Origin: Pedobacter quisquiliarum
GTDB lineage: Bacteria > Bacteroidota > Bacteroidia > Sphingobacteriales > Sphingobacteriaceae
DNA: 64,000 bases
Direction of reading: 5' to 3'
Assembly: GCF_014642175.1 (NCBI RefSeq)
Contig: NZ_BMIL01000007.1
Location: 186,001-250,000 of the forward strand
The translations under genes and the position numbers were made by a program. The notes under the pieces were generated by a model. That model did no database searches, was not told where the DNA came from, and worked only from the letters and a program-made list of their open reading frames with translations. This document shows, piece by piece, positions 43,977 through 52,416 of the stretch (positions are counted from its first letter, which is position 1; every line of letters begins with the position of its first letter).

Positions 43977-45434
43977 TTATGCGCCGAGCGTCCAGCCCTT
44001 GCGGTATTCTCTTTTTACGTACTGGTTAACCGCATCAAAGTTGGTTACTTTCATGTTGTTGTTATCCCAAAGCAACTTGATGTTACGGCCTGGGTAGCTA
44101 ATTTTTCCTTGAGCATCTTTGGCTTGAACATCAACCCCGCGGATTGCAAGGTTTGCCATAAGTAGTGCTTCTGTTAGTGGACCTGCGATTTCGAAAGGTG
44201 AACTTACCTCTTTCTTACCATGACCTGCAATACAAGCCTCTACCCATTGCGCGTAGTGACCGTTTGCTCCACCTTGAACTCTGGCGAAACGCTCTGGAAC
44301 TTTGATGCTCTTATTTCTGCTTAGTGGTAGTAATCTTGGATCGGCAGAGTAGGTGCTCGCCATCATTTTACCTTTAGTACCGATGAACAATGTTCCATTG
44401 CCACCATCACCAAATACCTCGTTTGCTTCTAATTCTTCTGGTCTTTCCGGCTGAATACCACCATCCATCCAGTGAACCGTAACATCACCTTTTGTTTTTT
44501 CCGTTTTCGGGAATTTCAAGGTAACGTGGCTAGATGGAGGGCAGCTGTCAGGGAAGTATCCGCGTTTAAACTCGTCTACGTATACAGAACCAACACTTGC
44601 CTGTACTTCGCTTGCATATTTCAGATTCAGTACGCTAAATGGAGCCTCTAATAGGTGACATCCCATGTCGCCCAGTGCACCGGTTCCGTAATCCCACCAG
44701 CCTCTCCAGTTAAATGGAACAAGCTTATCTACGTATTCTTTGTAAGGTGCAGTGCCTAACCAAAGATCCCAGTCAAGTTCTTTTGGAACTTCGCTCTTGT
44801 TAGTCGACCATGGAATGCCTTGTGGCCAAACTGGTCTGTCGGTCCAGGCGTAAACCGTATGTACATCACCGATAAGGCCTGCATCATACCATTCTTTCAT
44901 TTGGCGTGGACCATCGTTTGAGGCACCCTGGTTACCCATTTGGGTGACAACTTTATATTTCTTAGCTGCAGCTGTTAAAGCACGAGCTTCATAGATATCG
45001 TGGGTTAAAGGCTTTTGCACATAAACGTGTTTGCCTAATTGCATTGCAGCCATTGCTTGAACAGCATGGTTGTGGTCTGGGGTAGAAACAGATACGGCAT
45101 CGAAGTTCTTATGTTCTTTATCTAACATTTCGCGCCAGTCTTTATAGAATTTCGCTTTTGGAAATGCTTTTACTGAACCTGCCGCACGACGAGTGTCTAC
45201 ATCACAAAGGAACCCGATATCTGCTTTACCGCTCTTGTGGAACATGGCAATATCGGATTGGCCTTTACCGCCAACACCTATTCCGGCAATAATTAATCTA
45301 TCACTTGGTGCTAAGAACCCATTTCCACCAAGTACGTGACGAGGCACAATTGTGAAGGCAGCTGCCGCAATCGCACCAGTCTTTAGAAACGAACGTCTGG
45401 TTGTGGCGTTCTGATCATTAGTTTTGTTTTCCAT
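43977..45434 (-). CDS. Tat-exported Gfo/Idh/MocA oxidoreductase
   Basis: 485 residues. Tat signal (TTRRSFLKTGAIAAAAFTIV). Rossmann fold LIIAGIGVGGKGQSDIAM, then the conserved cofactor/substrate motif YVQKPLTHDIYEARAL and the C-terminal Gfo/Idh/MocA domain (WWDYGTGALGDMGCHLLEAPF). Similar to GH109-like exported family members that hold NAD tightly. Probably reduces or oxidises a keto-sugar intermediate in the periplasm. Fourth-to-sixth position of the operon, 26 bases after the cytochrome c gene. Confidence 0.9.
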   Translation of the reverse strand: MENKTNDQNATTRRSFLKTGAIAAAAFTIVPRHVLGGNGFLAPSDRLIIAGIGVGGKGQSDIAMFHKSGKADIGFLCDVDTRRAAGSVKAFPKAKFYKDWREMLDKEHKNFDAVSVSTPDHNHAVQAMAAMQLGKHVYVQKPLTHDIYEARALTAAAKKYKVVTQMGNQGASNDGPRQMKEWYDAGLIGDVHTVYAWTDRPVWPQGIPWSTNKSEVPKELDWDLWLGTAPYKEYVDKLVPFNWRGWWDYGTGALGDMGCHLLEAPFSVLNLKYASEVQASVGSVYVDEFKRGYFPDSCPPSSHVTLKFPKTEKTKGDVTVHWMDGGIQPERPEELEANEVFGDGGNGTLFIGTKGKMMASTYSADPRLLPLSRNKSIKVPERFARVQGGANGHYAQWVEACIAGHGKKEVSSPFEIAGPLTEALLMANLAIRGVDVQAKDAQGKISYPGRNIKLLWDNNNMKVTNFDAVNQYVKREYRKGWTLGA

Positions 45435-45460
45435 TGCTTATATTCGGTTTTAAAGAATGA

Positions 45461-45853
45461 TTATTTTTTTAAAGACAAGATGTAGTTAACCATCTCTTTA
45501 GCGTCTTCTTTAGATAAATTCGGGTGTGGTGTCATTGGAACTTCGCCCCAAACACCTGAGCCTCCGCGAATGATTTTGTCAGCAAGCTCATCTACGTTAA
45601 GCTCACTCATTGGATATTTTTCAGCAACCTCTACGTAAGAGGGTCCTACAACTTTGGTGGTTTCGTTATGACAACCCAGACAGTCTGATTTATCAATAAG
45701 TTGCTTTCCTTTATGCACTGCACCGCCTGATTCGCCTGCTGAAGCGGTAGTTTCTGTTGTCGTAGCAGCCGACTCCGTCTTCGCTGAATCGCCTCCTCCG
45801 CAAGATGCCAAGACAAATGTTAGGCATCCAAGTAGATATGTTATTTTTTTCAT
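45461..45853 (-). CDS. Lipoprotein cytochrome c
   Basis: 130 residues. Lipid Cys18 (VLASC), a Thr/Ala-rich linker, heme motif CLGCH near residue 65 and axial Met in VPMTPHP. Its position between a TIM-barrel epimerase-like gene and Gfo/Idh/MocA, in an operon with a GMC dehydrogenase, suggests it accepts electrons from that flavoprotein in the periplasm. Confidence 0.92.
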   Translation of the reverse strand: MKKITYLLGCLTFVLASCGGGDSAKTESAATTTETTASAGESGGAVHKGKQLIDKSDCLGCHNETTKVVGPSYVEVAEKYPMSELNVDELADKIIRGGSGVWGEVPMTPHPNLSKEDAKEMVNYILSLKK

Positions 45854-45882
45854 AGTGTATTGTTGATGTGCCCGGTTCCGGG

Positions 45883-46935
45883 TTATAGTCCTAAAATTTT
45901 ATTGTTGAATGCTTCATCTGCTCCAGTAGCAGCGAAGTCGTCAAAAGCCCTGTTCGTAACAGGAATAATGTGTTTTTTAATGAATTCTGCACCTTCTTTA
46001 GCGCCAACGTTGGAGTCTTTCAGGCTGCATTCCCATTCCATAACCGCCCAGCCTTTGAAGTCATACTGCGTCAGCTTGCTGAAAATGGTTTTGAAATCTA
46101 CCTGTCCGTCGCCTGGTGAACGGTATCTTCCTGCGCGGTTCGCCCAGCTTTGGTACCCTCCAAAAGTTCCTTGCTTACCCGTTGGGTTAAATTCAGAATC
46201 TTTTACGTGGAATGCTTTAATACGCTCATGGTAGAAGTCGATGTACTGAATGTAATCCAGTTGCTGCAGTACGAAGTGTGATGGATCATAAAGCAAGCAT
46301 GCACGAGGGTGATTATTTACTTTCTTCAGGAACATTTCGTAGGTAATACCATCGAATAAATCCTCTCCAGGGTGTATTTCGTAACAAACGTCTACGCCAC
46401 AATTATCAAATTCATTCAAGATGGGCATCCATCTTTTAGCAAGTTCAGTAAAGCCGGCATCTACCAAGCCCTCCGGGCGTTGCGGCCAGGGGTGGAACAT
46501 ATGCCAAAGTAGCGAACCGCTAAAGGTGGCATGTGCGTTTAACCCCAGGTTCTGCGAAGCTTTAGCAGCATATTTCAATTGCTGCACCGCCCATTCCGTT
46601 CTACCTTTAGGGTTGTTATGCAGTTCTTTTGGCGCAAAAGCGTCAAAGGCAAGATCATATGCAGGATTTACGGCAACCAACTGTCCTTGCAGGTGTGTCG
46701 ATAGCTCCGTGATCTCCAGACCATAGCTGTTGATTTTGCCTTTCAATTCATCCGCGTAAGTCTTGCTTTCCGCAGCGAGCTTAAGGTCTATAAAGCGATC
46801 ATCTAATGTCGGCATCTGAATGCCGACAAATCCAAGCTCAGCTGCCCATTTACAAATACCTTCAAGCGAGTTGAAGGGTGCTTCTTCCTGAATAAACTGA
46901 GCTAAAAATATAGCGGGTCCTTTAATTGTAGTCAT
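45883..46935 (-). CDS. Sugar phosphate isomerase/epimerase-like TIM barrel
   Basis: 350 residues without a signal peptide, so cytoplasmic. AP-endonuclease-2-type barrel with LGFVGIQMPTLDDRF, ATFSGSLLWHMFHPWP, VDVCYEIHPGED, LLYDPSHFVLQQLDY, HVKDSEFNPTGKQG and VMEWECSLKD, including typical metal-binding Glu, Asp and His. Homologues cluster with GMC dehydrogenases and DUF1080. Starts two bases after the Gfo/Idh/MocA stop. Reaction unknown. Confidence 0.88.
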   Translation of the reverse strand: MTTIKGPAIFLAQFIQEEAPFNSLEGICKWAAELGFVGIQMPTLDDRFIDLKLAAESKTYADELKGKINSYGLEITELSTHLQGQLVAVNPAYDLAFDAFAPKELHNNPKGRTEWAVQQLKYAAKASQNLGLNAHATFSGSLLWHMFHPWPQRPEGLVDAGFTELAKRWMPILNEFDNCGVDVCYEIHPGEDLFDGITYEMFLKKVNNHPRACLLYDPSHFVLQQLDYIQYIDFYHERIKAFHVKDSEFNPTGKQGTFGGYQSWANRAGRYRSPGDGQVDFKTIFSKLTQYDFKGWAVMEWECSLKDSNVGAKEGAEFIKKHIIPVTNRAFDDFAATGADEAFNNKILGL

Positions 46936-46937
46936 CT

Positions 46938-48098
46938 TTAAATTTTAAATTCATACCACTTCTGGTCTGATTTGCCTGAAGCTACGACGTTTTCAATAAA
47001 TGCCATTCCGCGCACACCATCTTCTGAAGTTGGAAAATCCAGCATTTCATCCGAAGGTTTTTCGCCATTACTAACCTTGTCTATCGTGGTTACGAAGTTG
47101 CGGTAAATGTTTGCGAAAGCTTCCAGATAGCCTTCAGGGTGCCCTGCAGGGGTTCTGGTATTATTTGCTGCGAATGAACTCAGGTAATTGTGTCCTGTTC
47201 TATATATCTGCGCAGGTGCATCAAGCCACTTTAATTTTAAGGTGTTAGGTTCTTCCTGGTGCCATTCTAAGCCACCTTTTTCACCATAAACCTTTATTGT
47301 CAAAGCATTTTCTTCGCCTGCAGCGATCTGAGAAGCCATCAAAATACCATTTGCACCATTATCGAACTTCAACAGGATATTTCCGTCATCATCCAACGAC
47401 CGGCCTTCTACAACGATGTTAAGATCTGCACACATGTGTGAGATCTTGACATTCGAAATGTATTCAGCCAATTGTGCAGCATGCGTGCCGATATCACCCA
47501 TACAGCCGCTGATGCCGCTCTTAGAGGGATCGGTGCGCCAGGAGGCTTGCTTGTTACCTTCATTCTCTGAAGGAAGGCTAAGCCAGCCTTGTGGATACTC
47601 CACACAAACCTTTCTGATGCGACCAAGTTCACCGGCTTTCACCATCTGTCTTGCCTGTTTCACCATCGGGTAGCCAGAGTAGGTGTGCGTTAAGCACACC
47701 ATCAATCCGGTTTCTTGTGCTTTGGCATAAAGTTTTTTAGCTTCTTCAAGCGTCAGCGTCATAGGTTTATCAATCAGCACATGAAATCCGGCACTTAACG
47801 CCAGCATTGCTGGTTCAAAATGGGCAAAATTCGGGGTAACGATGCTTACAAATTGCATCCGCTGATCTGCAGGAAGTTGACTTTCCGCTTCGAACATTTC
47901 AGCATAGCTTCCATAGTTTCTATCATCCGCAATAAAAAGGGCACGACCAGATGCTTTTGCTTTTTCTGGATCTGAGCTGAACGCGCCGCAGCACAATTCA
48001 ACCAAGCCATCCATATTAGCAGCAATGCGGTGTACAGCGCCGATAAAGGCATCTTTACCACCGCCAACCATACCCATTCTTATTTTCTTTTCTGCCAT
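46938..48098 (-). CDS. Cytoplasmic Gfo/Idh/MocA oxidoreductase
   Basis: 386 residues, no signal peptide. Rossmann motif RMGMVGGGKDAFIGAVHR, followed by FHVLIDKPMTLTLEEAKKL (the Lys/Pro cofactor motif) and SGCMGDIGTHAAQLAEYI. Its ATG shares one base with the stop of the GMC gene, so it is translationally coupled. A predicted NAD(P)-dependent sugar dehydrogenase acting on the keto-sugar after import. Confidence 0.92.
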   Translation of the reverse strand: MAEKKIRMGMVGGGKDAFIGAVHRIAANMDGLVELCCGAFSSDPEKAKASGRALFIADDRNYGSYAEMFEAESQLPADQRMQFVSIVTPNFAHFEPAMLALSAGFHVLIDKPMTLTLEEAKKLYAKAQETGLMVCLTHTYSGYPMVKQARQMVKAGELGRIRKVCVEYPQGWLSLPSENEGNKQASWRTDPSKSGISGCMGDIGTHAAQLAEYISNVKISHMCADLNIVVEGRSLDDDGNILLKFDNGANGILMASQIAAGEENALTIKVYGEKGGLEWHQEEPNTLKLKWLDAPAQIYRTGHNYLSSFAANNTRTPAGHPEGYLEAFANIYRNFVTTIDKVSNGEKPSDEMLDFPTSEDGVRGMAFIENVVASGKSDQKWYEFKI

Positions 48099-49798
48099 TA
48101 GATATTTCCTTTTTTAAGTTCAGCAACAGCGTAATCAGCTGCTCTTGCAGTAAGTGCCATGAAGGTTAATGAAGGATTCTGACATCCAATAGAAGGCATA
48201 CAAGCACCATCGGTTACGAATACGTTGCTTACCTCATGCATTTGGTTCCATTTGTTAAGTACCGAAGTTTTTGGATCGTTACCCATTCTGGCAGTACCCT
48301 GCTCGTGAATCGCCATACCTGGAGTTGAGCCATTGTCGTAAGTCACAATGTTCTTCATACCCGCAGCTTCAAGCATTTCCGCAGCATCATTTTTCATCGC
48401 TTCACGCATCTTCGTTTCGTTGTCTCTGAAGCTACAGTCGATGGCCAATACCGGAAGTCCCCATTTATCTTTCTTGGTTTTATCAAGGGTAACTTTGTTG
48501 TCATGGTAAGGAAGTGCCTCACCAAAACCACCAAGGCCCATCTGCCAAACACCTGGAACAGTCATTTGATCTTTGAAATCACCTCCGAAGGCAAGTTCAG
48601 CTACATCCTGGTGCCATCCTGTACGGCTTGCACCACCTTGGTAACCGAAACCACGCAGATAGTTGCGCTTATCGTTGCCCATATTCTGGTAGCGAGGTAC
48701 ATAGATACCGTTTGCTCTTCTACCGTAGGTATATTTATCATCAAAGCCTTCTGCCTGGCCACTTGCGCCACAGCGGAAGTGGTGATCCATTAAGTTGTGA
48801 CCTAGTTCACCACTTGCATTACCTAAACCATTAGGATGCTCGTCTGAAGTAGAGTTAAGCAAGATCTGCGTTGTACCCAATGTAGAGCCGTTAACGAAAA
48901 CAATCTTTGCATAGAATTCCATGTTTTCATTGGTCTCCGAATCAATCACCATCACACCTTTGGCTTTTTTGCTTTCCTTATCGTGGATGATGTGACTCAC
49001 CAAGGAGTACGGACGTAGTGTAAGGTTTCCGGTTGCTACTGCAGCAGGAAGGGTAGAAGATTGCGTGCTGAAATAGGCGCCGAAAGGACATCCTCTGCTG
49101 CACAGATTTCTGTACTGGCACTTTCCACGACCTTTATGGGGAACAGTTAAGTTAGCTGTACGACCGATGGTCAGGATACGCTCTCTTTTGTAGTGATCCT
49201 CAATGCGTTTTTTAACGGATTTCTCCACGCAGTTCATTTCCATCGGAGGCAGGAATTGCCCATCAGGAAGCGCTGGCCAGTTTTCATTCTGACCACTAAT
49301 ACCCGCAAAACGCTCGGTATAGTCATACCATTTTTCAAGATCTTTATAACGAATCGGCCAATCATTACCATGACCATCCTTTAAATTGTCTTCAAAGTTG
49401 ATGTCACTGAAGCGGTAACTTTGACGACCCCACATTAGTGATTTTCCACCAACATGGAAGCCTCTGTACCAATCAAAACGTTTTACCTCTGTATACGGAC
49501 AGTCTAAGTCATTCACCCAGAAACTCTCGTTAAACTCCTGGTAAGGGTAGTCACGCATCTGTACCGGGTGCGTTCTTTTTTGTTCCTCTGTTAATCGGCC
49601 ACGGTGTTCAAACTCCCATGGCTTTTTCATTGCAGTGGTATAATCTTTAATATGCTCTATGTTTCTGCCGCGTTCCAGCAAAAGTACTTTAAGACCTTTT
49701 TCGGTTAGTTCTTTGGCTGCCCAACCCCCGCTAATACCTGATCCAATAACGATGGCATCGTAGGTGTTTTGTGCTGTAGCTTTTGTATTTAAGTTCAT
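48098..49798 (-). CDS. GMC family oxidoreductase, large subunit (sugar 3-dehydrogenase type)
   Basis: 566 residues. FAD-binding DAIVIGSGISGGWAAKELTEKGLKV at the N-terminus, GRNL-type motif, HVGGKSLMWGRQSYRFSD, a Cys-rich segment CQYRNLCSRGCPFGAYFS, and the C-terminal GMC motif with MAIHEQGTARMGNDP (His) and CQNPSLTFMALTARAADY (Asn). No signal peptide of its own; it is expected to be exported together with the Tat-tagged subunit 3. The layout matches glucoside 3-dehydrogenase-like enzymes that oxidise sugar C3. It follows the subunit 3 gene by 14 bases. Confidence 0.93.
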   Translation of the reverse strand: MNLNTKATAQNTYDAIVIGSGISGGWAAKELTEKGLKVLLLERGRNIEHIKDYTTAMKKPWEFEHRGRLTEEQKRTHPVQMRDYPYQEFNESFWVNDLDCPYTEVKRFDWYRGFHVGGKSLMWGRQSYRFSDINFEDNLKDGHGNDWPIRYKDLEKWYDYTERFAGISGQNENWPALPDGQFLPPMEMNCVEKSVKKRIEDHYKRERILTIGRTANLTVPHKGRGKCQYRNLCSRGCPFGAYFSTQSSTLPAAVATGNLTLRPYSLVSHIIHDKESKKAKGVMVIDSETNENMEFYAKIVFVNGSTLGTTQILLNSTSDEHPNGLGNASGELGHNLMDHHFRCGASGQAEGFDDKYTYGRRANGIYVPRYQNMGNDKRNYLRGFGYQGGASRTGWHQDVAELAFGGDFKDQMTVPGVWQMGLGGFGEALPYHDNKVTLDKTKKDKWGLPVLAIDCSFRDNETKMREAMKNDAAEMLEAAGMKNIVTYDNGSTPGMAIHEQGTARMGNDPKTSVLNKWNQMHEVSNVFVTDGACMPSIGCQNPSLTFMALTARAADYAVAELKKGNI

Positions 49799-49812
49799 TT
49801 CTTTAATAAATA

Positions 49813-50475
49813 TTATGCGTAAACTCTTTGACCTGGTTTCATATCAACACAACCATCATATCTGCCTGGAATGTCAATGTATTCGTAAGCCTGAGTGGCT
49901 CCAATTTCAGAAGTGAAATATCCGAGCATTGTCAGATCACGAGCAATAGCGAAGAAGTAATGTTTAGCTACCGGCTTTTTAGCGGCCATTGGATTTCCAG
50001 CTCTTTCTTTTTCTGGTTTCTTTTCAAGTTCTGCCGCTTCTTTTTCCTGCAATTTCGCAGCTTCGTCCTTATCATTTTTCTGTGCAGCGATAGTTTCTTC
50101 TCTGAACTTTCCTAATAATTCCGTGCGTTGAGCAGGTGTTAAGCTAACAAAAGAGTTCTTGAATTTATCTTTTGAATTTTTTTCAAGGTCTTCAAGGCCT
50201 TTAACAAATACCTTTTGTGCCTCTTCAGGATAGCAATCCTTCATCATTAAAGAGATAAAAGGGCCCACACCGGCTGCCTTCGCACCAGGCGTCTTTGTTG
50301 TCGGGATGATGGTGTCAGCTAGCTCAGCGAGCATTTTCTCCTGGTCTGCTGAAAACAAATTTTCTGAAGAATTTTTTGAAGGCTGGCATCCTTCAAGGAA
50401 TACGCCAATAGTTGTAGCAGATAATGCGCCTCCCATTAAAAAGGCGACACTTTTAACTGCGTCTCTTCTATTCAT
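49813..50475 (-). CDS. Gluconate 2-dehydrogenase subunit 3-like Tat lipoprotein
   Basis: 220 residues. Tat signal beginning MNRRDAVKSVAFLMGG with Cys30 (FLEGCQP) likely lipidated. Mature part FSADQEKMLAELADTIIPTTKTPGAKAAGVGPFISLMMKDC, a central Lys/Glu-rich segment and C-terminal YFFAIARDLTMLGYFTSEIG are typical of the DUF1552/G2DH subunit 3 family, which anchors or guides the GMC flavoprotein through the Tat system. First gene of the operon. Confidence 0.92.
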   Translation of the reverse strand: MNRRDAVKSVAFLMGGALSATTIGVFLEGCQPSKNSSENLFSADQEKMLAELADTIIPTTKTPGAKAAGVGPFISLMMKDCYPEEAQKVFVKGLEDLEKNSKDKFKNSFVSLTPAQRTELLGKFREETIAAQKNDKDEAAKLQEKEAAELEKKPEKERAGNPMAAKKPVAKHYFFAIARDLTMLGYFTSEIGATQAYEYIDIPGRYDGCVDMKPGQRVYA

Positions 50476-50540
50476 GTGGTTTATATTTAGTTGTTAAAGG
50501 ATTCTGTTTCTTACAAAATCTAAAATAGAGAAAAATTTAT

Positions 50541-50559
50541 TTGGAAAGTGTAATTCCAA
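50541..50559. promoter_or_regulatory. Inverted repeat upstream of the 3-keto-sugar operon
   Basis: TTGGAA-N7-TTCCAA, perfect arms, 66-84 bases before the subunit 3 start codon at 50475. A candidate operator; binding protein unknown. Confidence 0.4.
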
Positions 50560-50621
50560 CACATTAAATTTTCGAATATAATGCATTTGTTACGCGTATG
50601 TGCAATACTACTCACCTGAAC

Positions 50622-50658
50622 AAAAAAGCCCCACATAGAAACTATGCAGGGCTTTTTT
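50622..50658 (-). terminator. Terminator of the first SusC/SusD operon
   Basis: Stem AGCCC...GGGCT with inner CATAG/CTATG, flanked by A6 and T6. On the minus strand it follows susD directly, before the 3-keto-sugar operon starts. Confidence 0.88.
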
Positions 50659-50677
50659 GTTAAAGAATGATGTTATA

Positions 50678-52399
50678 CTAGTAACCTGGGTTTTGTTTAA
50701 GTACCCCGTTACTTCTATCCAACTGTTCTTGTGGAATCGGGAAGTAGTTATCCTCATCACCGATTGTAATACCTCTTGAAGTTGCTAAGAATTGACCCTC
50801 AAAAGCAGAGTAACTCTCCAATGTAGGTTTCAAGATGCCCCAACGTACAAGGTCATAGAAACGGTGACCTTCCATCGCAAGCTCTAATCTACGCTCAAAA
50901 CGTACGGCATCTCTTGCGTAAGTCTGGCTTGGGAAAGCAGGATATGGGTTTACTCTGTAAGTTGCTGCTGGTGCACCACCTACAGCCTTATCAGTCGCTA
51001 CTGGAAGTTGAGCAGCTCTTGCACGAACGGCATTCACCAAGCGAAGTGCTTCTGGTAAGTTACCCAGCTCAACCTGGCATTCTGCAGCCATCAGGTATAC
51101 GTCAGCTAAACGGATAACATTTACGTTTAAGCCGTTAACATTCGTTGAACCTGGAGCAGTACCGTTTGTAAACTCTGCAAACTCGATAGAGTTCTTATAT
51201 GGCACAAATGGTCCACCTGTAGTTACCTCTCTGATCCATGGATCTCCTTGCATTACACCCCAATCGCGATAAGGTACGCCTCTTCTCCCTAGAGTGTAGT
51301 CCATCCTTGGATCCACCAATAGAGAACGCTCTACCTGGTAAGCAGCTTTCTGTGCAGTAGTCAAACCGAAGTCAGATTTAAATGGATTGGTTCTGTAGCT
51401 ACCATCAATCATCGGCAGACCAGTCGCAGTTACGCGGAAAGCATTTGCCAGGTCAATCGAAGGCTGGAAGAATCCGCAGCAGCTGGTTTTTGAGCTACCA
51501 CCATAAGGATAGTTAAGCATGTCTCCAACATTTCCGTTATCACCACCGCTACCATCTGTTCCTACGGCATGTTGTACAGCAAAAATGCTCTCTGGACCAT
51601 TTTCACGAGTGATATCGAAATTCGCTTTGTAATCCAGGGTAGTGATAGCAGGTCTTGCTGCCATTACCGCTGTGAAGTTCGTTAATGCTTCAGCATATTT
51701 CTTCTGGTAAAGCAACACCTTTCCTAAGTATGCCTGTGCAGCAATTTTATCTGCACGACCAACTTGATCAAGCGGCTTAGTTGTACTAAGATTCGCTACC
51801 GCATAAGTGAAATCTTCAACAATTGCAGGGTAGATATCTGCGGTGTTGTCTACAGCAGGATCAGTTGTGTTTTCAAGAATTAAAGGAACATTCTTAAATG
51901 CTCTTGCCAAAAAGAAGTAGTAGTGTCCACGTAGGAACCTTGCTTCTGCCTGAATTTCCGCAGCACGTTTATCTGCAAATTTCTCTCCAGAGCTTGCTTG
52001 TAAAGCTGCTAAAATACGCAATGTGCTGTTACATCTTTGAATACCTTCGAAGCAGCGCGTCCATAGAGTAGACAAGTTGTCGTTAGTGCTTGTAGGTGAG
52101 TGGCGCTCCAAAGCGTTCATGTTTGGCTGATCACCAGCATCACTACCTTTATGCGCATTGTCCGAAGTCACTTCACCTAAGAGCCATTGGCTTGGTCCCG
52201 AAGCATAGTTACCCCAGGTACCACTTAGATTTCCGTTTAACAATGCATAAGCGCCGGTTAACGTTGCTTCTACACCTTTCTGATTTGTCAATTGCTCTTG
52301 ACTAAGTTCCCCTTGGGGACGTTTTTCGAGAAAATCCTTTTTACAGCCTACAGCTGAAAGAAGCATCATCCCAAATATAATATGATTAATCTTTTTCAT
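50678..52399 (-). CDS. RagB/SusD family lipoprotein (first pair)
   Basis: 573 residues. Lipid Cys19 (LLSAVGCKKDFLEKRP). SusD N-terminal TPR-like part (GAYALLNG, AEARFLRGHYYFFLARAF) and C-terminal RagB domain (DVYLMAAECQVELGN, RLELAMEGHRFYDLVRWGIL, YFPIPQEQLDRSNGVLKQNPGY). It binds oligosaccharide or other ligand and caps the SusC channel. 17 bases downstream of the SusC gene. Ligand unknown; context suggests a glycoside for the operon that follows. Confidence 0.95.
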   Translation of the reverse strand: MKKINHIIFGMMLLSAVGCKKDFLEKRPQGELSQEQLTNQKGVEATLTGAYALLNGNLSGTWGNYASGPSQWLLGEVTSDNAHKGSDAGDQPNMNALERHSPTSTNDNLSTLWTRCFEGIQRCNSTLRILAALQASSGEKFADKRAAEIQAEARFLRGHYYFFLARAFKNVPLILENTTDPAVDNTADIYPAIVEDFTYAVANLSTTKPLDQVGRADKIAAQAYLGKVLLYQKKYAEALTNFTAVMAARPAITTLDYKANFDITRENGPESIFAVQHAVGTDGSGGDNGNVGDMLNYPYGGSSKTSCCGFFQPSIDLANAFRVTATGLPMIDGSYRTNPFKSDFGLTTAQKAAYQVERSLLVDPRMDYTLGRRGVPYRDWGVMQGDPWIREVTTGGPFVPYKNSIEFAEFTNGTAPGSTNVNGLNVNVIRLADVYLMAAECQVELGNLPEALRLVNAVRARAAQLPVATDKAVGGAPAATYRVNPYPAFPSQTYARDAVRFERRLELAMEGHRFYDLVRWGILKPTLESYSAFEGQFLATSRGITIGDEDNYFPIPQEQLDRSNGVLKQNPGY

Positions 52400-52416
52400 A
52401 ATGTCTTATTAAATCG

